DNA of 64,000 nt from Mesoflavibacter sp037029465 (GCF_037029465.1 NZ_JAYMEM010000004.1:1-64000), one strand, 5' to 3'; shown: positions 46,477-55,489, counted from the first letter of the stretch. Notes: a model not told the origin generated them from the sequence alone. Numbers and translations are program-made.

Positions 46477-47832
46477 ATGAAATATTTCGTCCTAAAAATA
46501 TTAGCCTTATTGTTCATTTTTACATCTTGTAAGTCTGAAGACGACTCACCTCAACCTCAACAAGAACCAGAAATTCCAGAGTTTGAAACAACAGGTAGTA
46601 TAGAAAGTATTTCAACTTTTGGAGGCACAAAAAATGAAAGTGCCGAAACAGTTATAAAAACATCAGATGGAGGTTACGCTGTGGTTGGCTTTACACAATC
46701 TATGGATGGTGATGTTACTGATAAATCTAATGAAAGTTATGACGCTTGGTTACTAAAATTTGATGCAGATAACAACCTATTGTGGAATAAGACTTACGGC
46801 GGATCTAACGACGAAAAAGCAAATGACATTATCCAAACCAATGATGGTGGTTTTGTCGTTATTGGTTACACATTTAGTAATGATGGCGATGTAAGTAATA
46901 ATGCTGGACAACAAGATTTTTGGGTGTTTAAAACAGATGCACAAGGCAATATCCAATGGGAAAAAACCTTTGGCTATGCTGGTTTAGATTATGGATTATC
47001 AATTATTCAAACCAATGATAATGGCTATTTTCTAACAGGTGTGTTAGACGTTACTGGTTCTGGCGGAGAAGGTAACACAAGAAGCAGCCAAACACTTCAT
47101 GCTGGTGGAGATTATTGGGCTTTAAAATTAGACACTAACGGAGATTTACAATGGAGTAAATACTTTGGCGGCTATTTTACTGACAGTGCATTTGATGGTA
47201 TCCAAACTGATGATAACGGATTTTTAATCATCGGCTCTTCAGATAGTGAAGATGTAGATATTTCAGACAATATTGGCTCTTACGACTTTTGGGTTGTAAA
47301 AGTTAATAGTTACGGTATCTTAGAATGGGAAAATAATTATGGTGGCTCTCAAATAGACGAAGCTCATAAAATTATAAAAACCGATGATGGCAACTTTTTA
47401 ATTGTTGGCGATACCAGAAGTGAAGATGTAAATATTTCTAATAGTCTAGGTGCTGCAGATGTTTGGGCAATAAAAATTTCTCCAACCGGTCAACTTTTAG
47501 AAGAAACCAGTTATGGTGGAGAAAGTTTTGATGTTGGTCGTTCAGTTATTTCAGATATTGAAAATGGATATATTATCTGCGGAAGTTCAAGAAGTGGTAC
47601 AGGACAGCTTACACAAAACAATGGACAAAACGACGTTTGGGTGTTTAAAACCGAAGCAAATGGAAACTTAAAATGGCAAACATCTATTGGAGGAAGTGAT
47701 GTAGATTATGCTTACGGAGTTGCACAATTAGATAACGGAAAAATTATTGTTGTTGGAGAATCTAGCAGTAACGATTTTGACGTACCAGAAAACAAAGGTT
47801 TTACCGATTTAATAATTACAACTTTAAATTAA
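46477..47832 (+). CDS. Lipoprotein with DGG/GDV repeats (predicted beta-propeller)
   Basis: This 451-residue lipoprotein has lipobox FTSC. From about residue 45 it consists of roughly seven repeats of 50-60 residues. Each follows the pattern 'I.T.DGG(F/Y)..(V/I)G...S.DGDV', then 'D.W..K.D..GN..W...(Y/F)GG'. This is characteristic of a Bacteroidota propeller-like repeat of unknown ligand. The start codon directly follows the upstream stop (TAGATG), so it is translationally linked to the LVIVD lipoprotein. Confidence 0.85.
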   Translation: MKYFVLKILALLFIFTSCKSEDDSPQPQQEPEIPEFETTGSIESISTFGGTKNESAETVIKTSDGGYAVVGFTQSMDGDVTDKSNESYDAWLLKFDADNNLLWNKTYGGSNDEKANDIIQTNDGGFVVIGYTFSNDGDVSNNAGQQDFWVFKTDAQGNIQWEKTFGYAGLDYGLSIIQTNDNGYFLTGVLDVTGSGGEGNTRSSQTLHAGGDYWALKLDTNGDLQWSKYFGGYFTDSAFDGIQTDDNGFLIIGSSDSEDVDISDNIGSYDFWVVKVNSYGILEWENNYGGSQIDEAHKIIKTDDGNFLIVGDTRSEDVNISNSLGAADVWAIKISPTGQLLEETSYGGESFDVGRSVISDIENGYIICGSSRSGTGQLTQNNGQNDVWVFKTEANGNLKWQTSIGGSDVDYAYGVAQLDNGKIIVVGESSSNDFDVPENKGFTDLIITTLN

Positions 47833-47833
47833 A

Positions 47834-48607
47834 ATGAAAAAAATATTAGTTCTATTAATAGCAATTTCAACTATTTTTTCCTGTAGTGAAGATGCAGATG
47901 ATAATGTTGTACTACAAAATAATGCTAGTGTTAATTTCAAATTTTCTCATCATTGGGACGGAACAGCTTTAAACAGTTCTAACTACGAAAATTTAGATTT
48001 AACTAATGAAAATGGTGAAGTGATAAACATAGACAGAATTAGGTATCTCATCTCTCGTGTTGAGTTAATCAATACAGCAACCGGTCTACGTTATTTATTT
48101 GATGGTTATAAATTTACAGACATCTCAAACGAAGACACATATAATTTTTCGCCAGAAATTAACACAATACCAACCGGTAGCTATGCTTTAAAATTTGTTT
48201 GGGGGTTTAATGAAGAAGACAACACAGATGGCGCTTACCCAGATTTAAACTCAGCATCTTGGAACTGGCCAGCTATGCTTGGTGGCGGTTATCACTTTTT
48301 ACAATTTGATGGTATTTACAATGTAGATACAACAAATCCATCTGCATTTAATTATCATAATGGTACAGCAAGAGTAAGTGATGGCGTTTTTGAACAAAAC
48401 TTTGCTATCATAAACCTTTCAGGACCTTTTATGATTACAAATAACGCAACTATTGAAGTAAAAATGAATATAGCTGAGTTTTTTAAAAACCCAAACACTT
48501 GGGATTTAAACGTACTAGACACGCCTTTAATGCCTAATTACACAGCGCAAAAAATGATGCAAGAAAACGTAATGTCTGTTTTTAGTTTAGGTGAAATCAC
48601 ACAATAA
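47834..48607 (+). CDS. MbnP-family (copper-associated) lipoprotein
   Basis: This 257-residue lipoprotein has lipobox IFSC. Its core matches the MbnP-type fold: 'NFKFSHHWDG' near the mature N-terminus, 'IDRIRYLISRVEL', then 'ASWNWPAMLGGGYHFLQFDG' and 'TIEVKMNIAEFF'. In methanotroph MbnP and related CorA/MopE, a tryptophan is oxidised to kynurenine and helps bind copper. Candidate residues here are H39, H40, W41, W143, W145 and H154. The next gene encodes the matching di-haem enzyme, a strong contextual argument for the pair. I cannot say which Trp is modified. Confidence 0.88.
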   Translation: MKKILVLLIAISTIFSCSEDADDNVVLQNNASVNFKFSHHWDGTALNSSNYENLDLTNENGEVINIDRIRYLISRVELINTATGLRYLFDGYKFTDISNEDTYNFSPEINTIPTGSYALKFVWGFNEEDNTDGAYPDLNSASWNWPAMLGGGYHFLQFDGIYNVDTTNPSAFNYHNGTARVSDGVFEQNFAIINLSGPFMITNNATIEVKMNIAEFFKNPNTWDLNVLDTPLMPNYTAQKMMQENVMSVFSLGEITQ

Positions 48608-48610
48608 AAA

Positions 48611-49687
48611 ATGAAACACTGGATAACATATAGTTTTTTAGCCATTCTTATTTGGTCGTGTTCTAAATCTGAAGACACACCAGATACAGGCGATTATGTT
48701 CCTGTGCCTTATCAACTAGATATTCCAGCTCATTTTGACCAATTATTAATAGATCCTGTCATTCCGTTTAACAATCCAATGACCGAAGAAGGCGTTGCTT
48801 TGGGAAAACGTTTGTTTTACGACCGTATACTTTCAGTAGATAATAGTAAAGCTTGTGCTAGTTGTCACATGCCACAAAATGCATTCTCAGACTCAAACCA
48901 ATTTAGCGCTGGCGTATCAGGTAATATTGGCACAAGAAACAGTATGCCCTTATTTAATCTAGCTTGGAATTTTGACGATAACTACTTTTGGGACGGACGT
49001 GCTTTGGGCTTAGAACATCAAGCGTTAGAACCAGTAACCAATCCTATTGAGTTAGAAAACCAATCATGGACAGAAGTAGAAAACAGGCTTAATAATCACC
49101 CAGAATACCCTAACCTTTTTAATCAAGCATTTGGCACATCAACTATAACAAAAAACCTTGTATCAAAAGCAATTGCACAGTTTGAGCGTACTTTAATTTC
49201 TGGAAACTCAAAATTTGACCGTTACCTATTAGGACAAGCTACACTAACACCACAAGAACAAGAAGGTTTAAATATTTTTATGGATGAAGATCGTGGCGAC
49301 TGTTTTCATTGTCATGGTAACCCAAATAATCCGCTTTGGACAGACAACCAATTTCACAACAACGGTTTAGATGCTACTTTTACAGATTTAGGCTTAGGAG
49401 CAGTAACTGGTAATCATAACGATGATGGTAAATTTAGATCTCCTTCATTACGTAACCTTGCATATACAGCACCTTATATGCACGATGGTAGATTTGCTAC
49501 TTTAGATGAAGTTATAGAACACTACAGTACAGGTTTACAAGACTCAGACACTATTGACACTTTAATGAAAAAAGTAGATGAAGGTGGCGTACAACTTTCA
49601 GAAGTTGATAAAGCCAATTTAAAAGCCTTTTTATTATCACTTTCTGACCCTTCATTTTTAAACAATCCTGCATTTCTTCCTCAATAA
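48611..49687 (+). CDS. Di-haem peroxidase of the MauG/MbnH type
   Basis: This 358-residue protein has a lipoprotein-like signal ('AILIWSC') and two c-type haem sites, C82-ASC-H86 and C231-FHC-H235. It carries the family motifs 'FWDGRA' and 'APYMHDGRFATLDEVIEHY'. It belongs to the cytochrome c peroxidase/MauG superfamily. MauG and MbnH use a bis-Fe(IV) state to oxidise tryptophans of a partner protein; classic CCP reduces peroxide. Its position three bases after an MbnP-family gene argues for the MbnH role. It is the last gene of the five-gene operon. Confidence 0.93.
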   Translation: MKHWITYSFLAILIWSCSKSEDTPDTGDYVPVPYQLDIPAHFDQLLIDPVIPFNNPMTEEGVALGKRLFYDRILSVDNSKACASCHMPQNAFSDSNQFSAGVSGNIGTRNSMPLFNLAWNFDDNYFWDGRALGLEHQALEPVTNPIELENQSWTEVENRLNNHPEYPNLFNQAFGTSTITKNLVSKAIAQFERTLISGNSKFDRYLLGQATLTPQEQEGLNIFMDEDRGDCFHCHGNPNNPLWTDNQFHNNGLDATFTDLGLGAVTGNHNDDGKFRSPSLRNLAYTAPYMHDGRFATLDEVIEHYSTGLQDSDTIDTLMKKVDEGGVQLSEVDKANLKAFLLSLSDPSFLNNPAFLPQ

Positions 49688-49752
49688 GAAAAATCAATTA
49701 ACCTATTTATTAATATAATGTTACTAAATATGGTAAACAGAGACTTAAATTG

Positions 49753-49760
49753 TATCTTTG
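49753..49760 (+). promoter_or_regulatory. -7 box of the suf cluster
   Basis: TATCTTTG lies 32 bases before the ATG of the sufA-like gene. Confidence 0.6.
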
Positions 49761-49792
49761 CACTCTATTTAGATAAATTCTAATTAACAGGT

Positions 49793-50122
49793 ATGATAAA
49801 AGTTTCTGATACAGCAAAAAAGAAAGTCATCGAATTGATGAATGAAGATGGCTTTAACCCAAGCACAGACTACGTTAGAGTTGGTGTTAAAAGTGGTGGT
49901 TGCTCTGGCTTATCTTACGATTTAAAGTTTGACAAAACCAAAGCAGAAGAAGATAAAGTTTTTGAAGATAATGAGGTAAAAATTATTGTTGACAAAAAGA
50001 GTTTTTTATACCTAATTGGTACCACTTTAGAATATTCTGGAGGATTAAACGGAACTGGTTTTGTGTTTAATAATCCAAACGCTAACCGAACTTGTGGTTG
50101 TGGTGAATCGTTTTCACTATAA
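49793..50122 (+). CDS. sufA: A-type Fe-S carrier (SufA/IscA/ErpA family)
   Basis: This 109-residue protein has the three conserved cysteines of A-type carriers: 'GGCSGLSYD' and the C-terminal 'TCGCGESF'. Such proteins receive clusters from SufBCD and deliver them to apo-targets. It is the first gene of the suf cluster. Which of the SufA/IscA/ErpA names fits best cannot be settled by sequence alone; the context favours SufA. Confidence 0.92.
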   Translation: MIKVSDTAKKKVIELMNEDGFNPSTDYVRVGVKSGGCSGLSYDLKFDKTKAEEDKVFEDNEVKIIVDKKSFLYLIGTTLEYSGGLNGTGFVFNNPNANRTCGCGESFSL

Positions 50123-50146
50123 ACAAGTTTTAAAGTAGAAAGTAAA

Positions 50147-50159
50147 AAAGTTTAAAAGT
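50147..50159 (+). repeat. Left arm of an imperfect inverted repeat flanking the S23 gene
   Basis: AAAGTTTAAAAGT pairs, with one indel, with ACTTTAAACTTT at 50533-50544. Together the arms bracket the four-helix-bundle gene almost exactly. Confidence 0.4.
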
Positions 50160-50161
50160 AA

Positions 50162-50533
50162 ATGGCAAAATTTAGTTCTTTTGAAGAAATTATTTCTTGG
50201 CAAAAATCTAGAGAATTAAACAAAGACATTTACAACATAACAAATAAAAACAGCTCTTTCTCTAAAGATTTTGGATTAAGAGATCAAATTAGAAGGTGTA
50301 GTATTTCTATTTCTTCAAATATTGCTGAAGGATTTGAAAGAGAGACCACAAAAGAGTTCATCAGATTTTTGTATATCGCTAAAGCGTCTTCTGGAGAGTT
50401 TAGATCTCAGTTGTATTTAGCTTTTGATTTAGATTACATTACTAAAGATGAGTTCTCAACATTAAATTTAAAAGTAAATGAAGTTTCTAAGTTAATAAGT
50501 GGTTTAATTAAATATTTAAACTCAACTTTATAA
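50162..50533 (+). CDS. Four-helix-bundle protein (S23/23S rRNA intervening-sequence protein family)
   Basis: This 123-residue protein has the family hallmarks: 'FEEIISWQKSRELNKDIY', 'DFGLRDQIRRCSISISSNIAEGFERE' (split as 'DFGLRDQIRRCS' and 'NIAEGFERE'), 'FIRFLYIAKASSGEFRSQL' and a final amphipathic helix. Homologues are encoded inside intervening sequences of 23S rRNA genes in some bacteria and as stand-alone genes in Bacteroidota; their function is unknown. Here the gene sits between sufA and sufB, with AT-rich inverted arms on both sides, so it looks like an insertion into the operon. Confidence 0.88.
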   Translation: MAKFSSFEEIISWQKSRELNKDIYNITNKNSSFSKDFGLRDQIRRCSISISSNIAEGFERETTKEFIRFLYIAKASSGEFRSQLYLAFDLDYITKDEFSTLNLKVNEVSKLISGLIKYLNSTL

Positions 50534-50544
50534 CTTTAAACTTT
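50533..50544 (+). repeat. Right arm of the inverted repeat flanking the S23 gene
   Basis: ACTTTAAACTTT is the near-complement of 50147-50159. It overlaps the stop codon of the S23-type gene. Confidence 0.4.
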
Positions 50545-50563
50545 ACAACATTTATACTTATAT

Positions 50564-52012
50564 ATGAGTAAATATACTGAAGACGATTTAAGAGAAGAAT
50601 TAAAAACTAAAGAATACGAATACGGTTTTTATACAGATATTGAATCTGATACCTTTCCTGTAGGCTTAAACGAGGATATTGTTCGTGCTATTTCGGTTAA
50701 AAAAGAAGAACCAGAATGGATGACTGAATGGCGTCTTGATGCCTTTAGATCATGGAAAGAAATGACAGAACCAGAATGGGCAAATGTACATTACGAAAAA
50801 CCAGATTTTCAAGCTATTTCTTATTATTCGGCTCCAAACAATAAGCCTAAATATGATAGTTTAGACGAAGTTGATCCAGAATTATTAGACACGTTTAATA
50901 AACTTGGTATCTCTTTAGACGAGCAAAAAAAATTAGCTGGTGTAGCTATGGATGTAGTTGTAGACTCTGTTTCTGTAGCAACAACGTTTAAAAAGACATT
51001 AGCTGAGAAAGGTATTATTTTCTGTTCTATCTCTGAAGCTATTCGCGAATATCCAGATTTAGTAAAAAAATATATTGGTACCGTTGTACCTAAAAAAGAT
51101 AATTTTTATGCGGCATTAAATAGCGCTGTATTTAGCGATGGTAGTTTTTGCTATATCCCTAAAGGTGTTAGATGCCCAATGGAATTATCTACCTATTTCC
51201 GAATTAATCAGGCAGGAACAGGACAGTTTGAGCGTACATTAGTTGTAGCAGATCAAGGTAGTTACGTAAGTTACCTAGAAGGTTGTACTGCACCAAGTCG
51301 TGACGAAAACCAACTACACGCCGCAGTTGTAGAGCTTATTGCTTTAGATGACGCCGAAATAAAATACAGTACCGTACAAAACTGGTTTCCTGGAAATGCA
51401 GAAGGAAAAGGTGGTGTTTACAATTTTGTGACCAAACGTGGATTGTGCGAGAAAAACGCAAAAATTTCTTGGACACAAGTAGAAACTGGTAGTGCTGTAA
51501 CTTGGAAGTATCCAAGCTGCGTATTAAAAGGAGATAATTCGGTGGGCGAGTTTTACTCAATCGCTGTAACTAATAATTTCCAGCAAGCAGATACGGGTAC
51601 TAAGATGATTCATCTTGGAAAAAACACTAAATCTACGATTATTTCTAAAGGAATTTCTGCAGGAAAATCTCAAAACTCATATCGCGGATTAGTACAAATT
51701 GCAGGTCGTGCCGATAATGCACGTAACTTCTCGCAATGCGATAGTTTACTAATGGGTAACGAATGTGGCGCACATACATTCCCGTATATAGAAGCAAAAA
51801 ATAAATCGGCACAAATAGAACACGAAGCTACAACCAGTAAGATTGGAGAAGACCAAATCTTTTATTGTAACCAACGTGGTATTGATACCGAAAAAGCAAT
51901 TGCTTTAATCGTAAACGGTTTTAGTAAAGAAGTATTAAATAAATTGCCTATGGAATTTGCAGTAGAAGCACAAAAGCTTTTAGAAATTTCATTAGAAGGT
52001 TCTGTTGGATAA
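50564..52012 (+). CDS. sufB: Fe-S cluster assembly scaffold SufB
   Basis: This 482-residue protein is a full-length SufB. Together with SufC and SufD it forms the scaffold on which clusters are built. Recognisable stretches are 'YIPKGVRCPMELSTYFRIN', 'YVSYLEGCTAPSRDENQLH', 'NARNFSQCDSLLMGNECGAH' and the C-terminal 'IALIVNGFSKEVLNKLP'. Cys in 'LEGCTAP' and in 'SQCDSLL' are the usual conserved positions. Downstream, the metallo-hydrolase lipoprotein starts 14 bases after the stop. Confidence 0.97.
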   Translation: MSKYTEDDLREELKTKEYEYGFYTDIESDTFPVGLNEDIVRAISVKKEEPEWMTEWRLDAFRSWKEMTEPEWANVHYEKPDFQAISYYSAPNNKPKYDSLDEVDPELLDTFNKLGISLDEQKKLAGVAMDVVVDSVSVATTFKKTLAEKGIIFCSISEAIREYPDLVKKYIGTVVPKKDNFYAALNSAVFSDGSFCYIPKGVRCPMELSTYFRINQAGTGQFERTLVVADQGSYVSYLEGCTAPSRDENQLHAAVVELIALDDAEIKYSTVQNWFPGNAEGKGGVYNFVTKRGLCEKNAKISWTQVETGSAVTWKYPSCVLKGDNSVGEFYSIAVTNNFQQADTGTKMIHLGKNTKSTIISKGISAGKSQNSYRGLVQIAGRADNARNFSQCDSLLMGNECGAHTFPYIEAKNKSAQIEHEATTSKIGEDQIFYCNQRGIDTEKAIALIVNGFSKEVLNKLPMEFAVEAQKLLEISLEGSVG

Positions 52013-52025
52013 TCAATTTTTAACT

Positions 52026-52898
52026 ATGAAAAAACTAATCATTCTTCTTATTACCCTTTCTTTATTTGTTGCTTGTAAAAAAGACAAAAAAGAACCTATT
52101 GTAGAGCAAACAGAAACTGAGGTTAAAAAAGAGCCTATCAAAATGTTTATGTTTGATGGTGGAACTGTACAAGTAAACATGCTTGATATTTTTTCTCAAG
52201 ATGATGCTTACAAAGGACAATCAAAAACCTTTGCAGATGCTATATATTTAATTCAGCATCCTGACGGTAACTTATTATGGGACGCAGGATTGTCTGAAGA
52301 TTTATTAGATAAAGAACCTTACACAACACCAGAAGGCGCTTTTACTGTTAGTAGAAAAAAGGGAATTGAAGAACAGTTAAAATCAATTGGTTTATCAACT
52401 GATGATGTAAAATATATTGCATTATCACATACACATTTTGATCATTCAGGATCGGCGTCTAAATTACCAAAAGCGATTTGGATTGTTCAAGAAGATGAAT
52501 ACAATTTTGTAACTAGCGAAGAACAAAAAAAGGAAAACCCAGCACATTATGACGCCATAAAAAACTTAAAAGGTTTAAAGAAAATTAATGGCAATTTTGA
52601 CGTGTTTGGAGATGGTAGAGTTGTAATAGTTTCTACACCTGGTCATACGCCAGGTCACCAATCTTTATTTGTAGATTTAGAACAAGAAGGGCCATTAATG
52701 CTTACTGGTGATGTATATCATATGGAAGAAAGCAGAGAAAATGCAAGAGTACCAAAATTCAACTTTGACGTAGAGAAAACATTAAACTCTATGGAGGTTT
52801 TTGAAACATTTGCAGAACAAAAAGGCGCACGTGTTATCATTCAACATTCGCTAAAAGATTTCAATAGTTTAAATCACGCACCAGAACCAATTCAATAG
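52026..52898 (+). CDS. Metallo-beta-lactamase-fold hydrolase lipoprotein
   Basis: The start is the ATG at 52026; a TTG at 52005 overlapping sufB is less likely because it spoils the signal peptide. The 290-residue product is a lipoprotein with lipobox LFVAC (C17). The zinc motif HxHxDH is in 'LSHTHFDHSG', and further ligands lie in 'TPGHTPGHQ' and 'LTGDVYH'. Sequence style is that of N-acyl-homoserine-lactonase-like hydrolases. Quorum quenching cannot be inferred from this alone. Its location between sufB and sufC, exported and lipid-anchored, is unusual. Confidence 0.88.
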   Translation: MKKLIILLITLSLFVACKKDKKEPIVEQTETEVKKEPIKMFMFDGGTVQVNMLDIFSQDDAYKGQSKTFADAIYLIQHPDGNLLWDAGLSEDLLDKEPYTTPEGAFTVSRKKGIEEQLKSIGLSTDDVKYIALSHTHFDHSGSASKLPKAIWIVQEDEYNFVTSEEQKKENPAHYDAIKNLKGLKKINGNFDVFGDGRVVIVSTPGHTPGHQSLFVDLEQEGPLMLTGDVYHMEESRENARVPKFNFDVEKTLNSMEVFETFAEQKGARVIIQHSLKDFNSLNHAPEPIQ

Positions 52899-52904
52899 TA
52901 AAAA

Positions 52905-53291
52905 ATGAAAAAATTAATTCTTATTTGTGCTATCATTTTAGCTTTTGGTTGTAAAGACGAAAAGAAAGAAACCGAAACCACTTCAACAGAAACCAATGTT
53001 GAAACAAAAAGATTGGTTGGCGAGTTTGTATATTATGCAGACGCAGCAGTTTTTCAAGTAAAAAATGATATTTACGGTGTTATTTTAGATGAAAAATCTG
53101 AAGCTTTAAACAAAGAAGCACAACCATACAAAAATGAAGCTACAGATATGGTTATGGCAGATGTAGAAGCACAAATCATCCCAAAAGATGACAATGAAGA
53201 AGGCTGGCCATACAAACTGAAAATAGAAAAAATATATAGTGTTAAAGCACTAGACCCGAATAAAAACGACGTTATTAAATTAGGAAAATAA
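52905..53291 (+). CDS. Small lipoprotein in the suf cluster, function unknown
   Basis: This 128-residue protein has lipobox AFGC (C16). After a Glu/Thr-rich linker it forms a small beta-rich domain ('LVGEFVYYADAAVFQVKNDI', 'YGVILDE', 'EGWPYKLKIEKIYSV'). No family is recognised with confidence. It lies six bases after the metallo-hydrolase gene and five before sufC, so it is translated with both. The two lipoproteins may act together. Confidence 0.7.
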   Translation: MKKLILICAIILAFGCKDEKKETETTSTETNVETKRLVGEFVYYADAAVFQVKNDIYGVILDEKSEALNKEAQPYKNEATDMVMADVEAQIIPKDDNEEGWPYKLKIEKIYSVKALDPNKNDVIKLGK

Positions 53292-53296
53292 ACAGT

Positions 53297-54049
53297 ATGT
53301 TAAAGATAAATAACTTACACGCAAGCGTAGAAGACAAGTCTATATTAAAAGGTATTAACCTTGAAGTAAAACCAGGTGAAGTACACGCCATTATGGGACC
53401 AAACGGTTCTGGTAAAAGTACATTAGCATCTGTAATTGCTGGTAAAGAAGATTACGAAGTTGAAGATGGAGATATCTTTTTAGAAGGAGAAAACATCAAT
53501 GAGCTTGCTGCAGAAGAGCGCGCACACAAAGGTGTGTTTTTATCGTTTCAATACCCAGTAGAAATTCCTGGTGTATCTGTAACTAATTTTATGAAAACGG
53601 CTATTAACGAGACTAGAAAAGCAAAAGGTCTAGAAGAAATGCCAGCTAACGAGATGTTAAAGCTAATTCGTGAAAAATCAGAGTTACTAGAGATAGACCG
53701 TAAGTTCTTATCACGTTCTTTAAACGAAGGGTTTTCTGGAGGAGAAAAGAAACGTAACGAGATTTTCCAAATGGCAATGTTAGAACCAAAATTAGCTATT
53801 CTTGACGAAACTGATTCTGGTTTAGATATTGACGCTTTACGTATCGTAGCTAACGGTGTAAACAAATTAAAAAGTAAAGACAACGCTGTTGTAGTAATTA
53901 CACACTACCAACGTTTATTAGATTACATCGTACCAGATTATGTACACGTTTTATTAAATGGTCGTATCGTAAAATCTGGAACTAAAGAATTAGCACACGA
54001 GCTAGAAGAAAAAGGTTACGATTGGATTAAAGAAGAGGTTGGTGCTTAA
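53297..54049 (+). CDS. sufC: Fe-S assembly ATPase SufC
   Basis: This 250-residue ABC-type ATPase energises the SufBCD scaffold. Motifs are Walker A 'GPNGSGKST', a Q-loop ('LSFQYPVEIPGV'), the signature 'GFSGGEKKRNEI', Walker B 'LAILDETDSGLD' and the switch His in 'VVITHYQRLL'. The 'EGFSGGEKKR' form and 'DSGLDIDAL' are diagnostic for SufC rather than transporter ATPases. Confidence 0.97.
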   Translation: MLKINNLHASVEDKSILKGINLEVKPGEVHAIMGPNGSGKSTLASVIAGKEDYEVEDGDIFLEGENINELAAEERAHKGVFLSFQYPVEIPGVSVTNFMKTAINETRKAKGLEEMPANEMLKLIREKSELLEIDRKFLSRSLNEGFSGGEKKRNEIFQMAMLEPKLAILDETDSGLDIDALRIVANGVNKLKSKDNAVVVITHYQRLLDYIVPDYVHVLLNGRIVKSGTKELAHELEEKGYDWIKEEVGA

Positions 54050-54139
54050 GCACTTTCCGCTAAATTAAAATTATGTAGAATAAAACAGCTTCAAATTGCA
54101 TCAATTGCATACTGAAGTCTGAATACTGAAACTTAAAAA

Positions 54140-55453
54140 ATGAGTTTAAAAGAAAAATTAGTATCCTCTTTCATGGCGTTTGAAGACCATGTAGATATCG
54201 ATGCTAAAGTACATGATATTCGCACAGAAGCTATAAAATTATTTGAAGATAAAGGCTTTCCTTCAAAAAAGGATGAAGCTTGGAAATATACCTCTTTAAA
54301 TAGTATTTTAAAACATGACTACAGTGTGTTTCCTAAGCAAGAAAATGCTTTAGAATATAGTGATGTGAAACAATATTTTATTCACGATATAGACACTTAC
54401 AAAATTGTTTTTATCGATGGTAAATACTCATCTCACTTATCACAAACTACGCACGAAGGTATGGATGTTTGCTTAATGTCTGCTGCATTAACAAAACCAA
54501 AATACCAATTAGTTATAGAAAATTACTTTAACAAAGTAGCAGAAAAAGATGGGTTATCATCTTTAAACACAGCATTTTCTCAAGAAGGTGCATTTATTCA
54601 TATTCCAAAGAATAAAGTAGTTAACAAACCTATTCAAATTGTACATTTTTCTACAGGTAATGAGTCTGCACTTATGCTCCAACCTCGTAATTTAATTGTG
54701 GTTGATGAGAATAGTCATGTTCAAATTATAGAGCGTCATCAAAGTCTTACAGACAATCCTGTATTAACCAATAGTGTTACAGAAATATTTGCAAATAAGC
54801 GCGCCATTGTTGATTATTATAAAATTCAAAATGACAATTTAAACGCCTCTTTAATAGATAATACTTTTGTAGAGCAAAAGCAAGAAAGTCACGCATCTGT
54901 TCACACCTTTAGTTTTGGTGGCAAATTAACTCGTAATAACCTTAACTATTATCAAAACGGAGAGCGCATAGATTCTACATTAAAAGGAGTAACAATTATT
55001 GGTGAAAAACAACATGTAGATCACAATACGTTAGTCCATCATATAGAACCAAATTGCGAAAGTCACCAAGATTACAAAGGTATTTTTGATGATAACGCAA
55101 CAGGTGTATTTAACGGTAAGGTTATTGTTGAAAAGGAAGCGCAAAAAACAAATGCATTTCAATCTAACAACAACATTTTAATTAGCGATAAAGCTACAAT
55201 TAACACCAAACCACAATTAGAAATTTTTGCAGACGATGTAAAATGTTCTCATGGTTGTACAATTGGTCAGTTAGACGAAAGCGCTTTATTTTACTTAAAA
55301 TCTAGAGGTATCCCTGAAAAAGAAGCTAAAGGATTACTAATGTTTGCATTTAGCAATAACGTATTAAGCTCGGTAAAAATTCCAGAACTCAAACAACGAA
55401 TAACAAAACTTATAGCGCTTAAATTAGGCGTCAATATAGGATTTGACTTATAA
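54140..55453 (+). CDS. sufD: Fe-S assembly protein SufD
   Basis: This 437-residue SufB-related subunit of the SufBCD scaffold has an N-terminal helical part ('DEAWKYTSLNSIL') followed by the beta-helix core. It ends with the conserved 'KCSHGCTIGQLDESALFYLK' and 'SRGIPEKEAKGLLMFAF'. It lies 90 bases after sufC and is closed by a strong terminator, which splits the cluster into at least two transcription units. Confidence 0.95.
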   Translation: MSLKEKLVSSFMAFEDHVDIDAKVHDIRTEAIKLFEDKGFPSKKDEAWKYTSLNSILKHDYSVFPKQENALEYSDVKQYFIHDIDTYKIVFIDGKYSSHLSQTTHEGMDVCLMSAALTKPKYQLVIENYFNKVAEKDGLSSLNTAFSQEGAFIHIPKNKVVNKPIQIVHFSTGNESALMLQPRNLIVVDENSHVQIIERHQSLTDNPVLTNSVTEIFANKRAIVDYYKIQNDNLNASLIDNTFVEQKQESHASVHTFSFGGKLTRNNLNYYQNGERIDSTLKGVTIIGEKQHVDHNTLVHHIEPNCESHQDYKGIFDDNATGVFNGKVIVEKEAQKTNAFQSNNNILISDKATINTKPQLEIFADDVKCSHGCTIGQLDESALFYLKSRGIPEKEAKGLLMFAFSNNVLSSVKIPELKQRITKLIALKLGVNIGFDL

Positions 55454-55489
55454 AAAAAAGCAGCTAATTAATTAGCTGCTTTTTTTTTA
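55453..55489 (+). terminator. Terminator after sufD
   Basis: The perfect stem AGCAGCTAATT/AATTAGCTGCT with flanking A- and T-runs immediately follows the sufD stop codon. Confidence 0.92.

Noticed and set aside
50162..50533. The S23/IVP family name might suggest a 23S rRNA gene here
   Set aside because: The neighbours are sufA and sufB, and no rRNA sequence is visible on either strand. The gene is a stand-alone member of the family.
52026..52898. Calling the metallo-hydrolase a quorum-quenching lactonase
   Set aside because: The zinc motif is shared by many hydrolases and the protein is a lipoprotein. No sequence feature proves lactone specificity.
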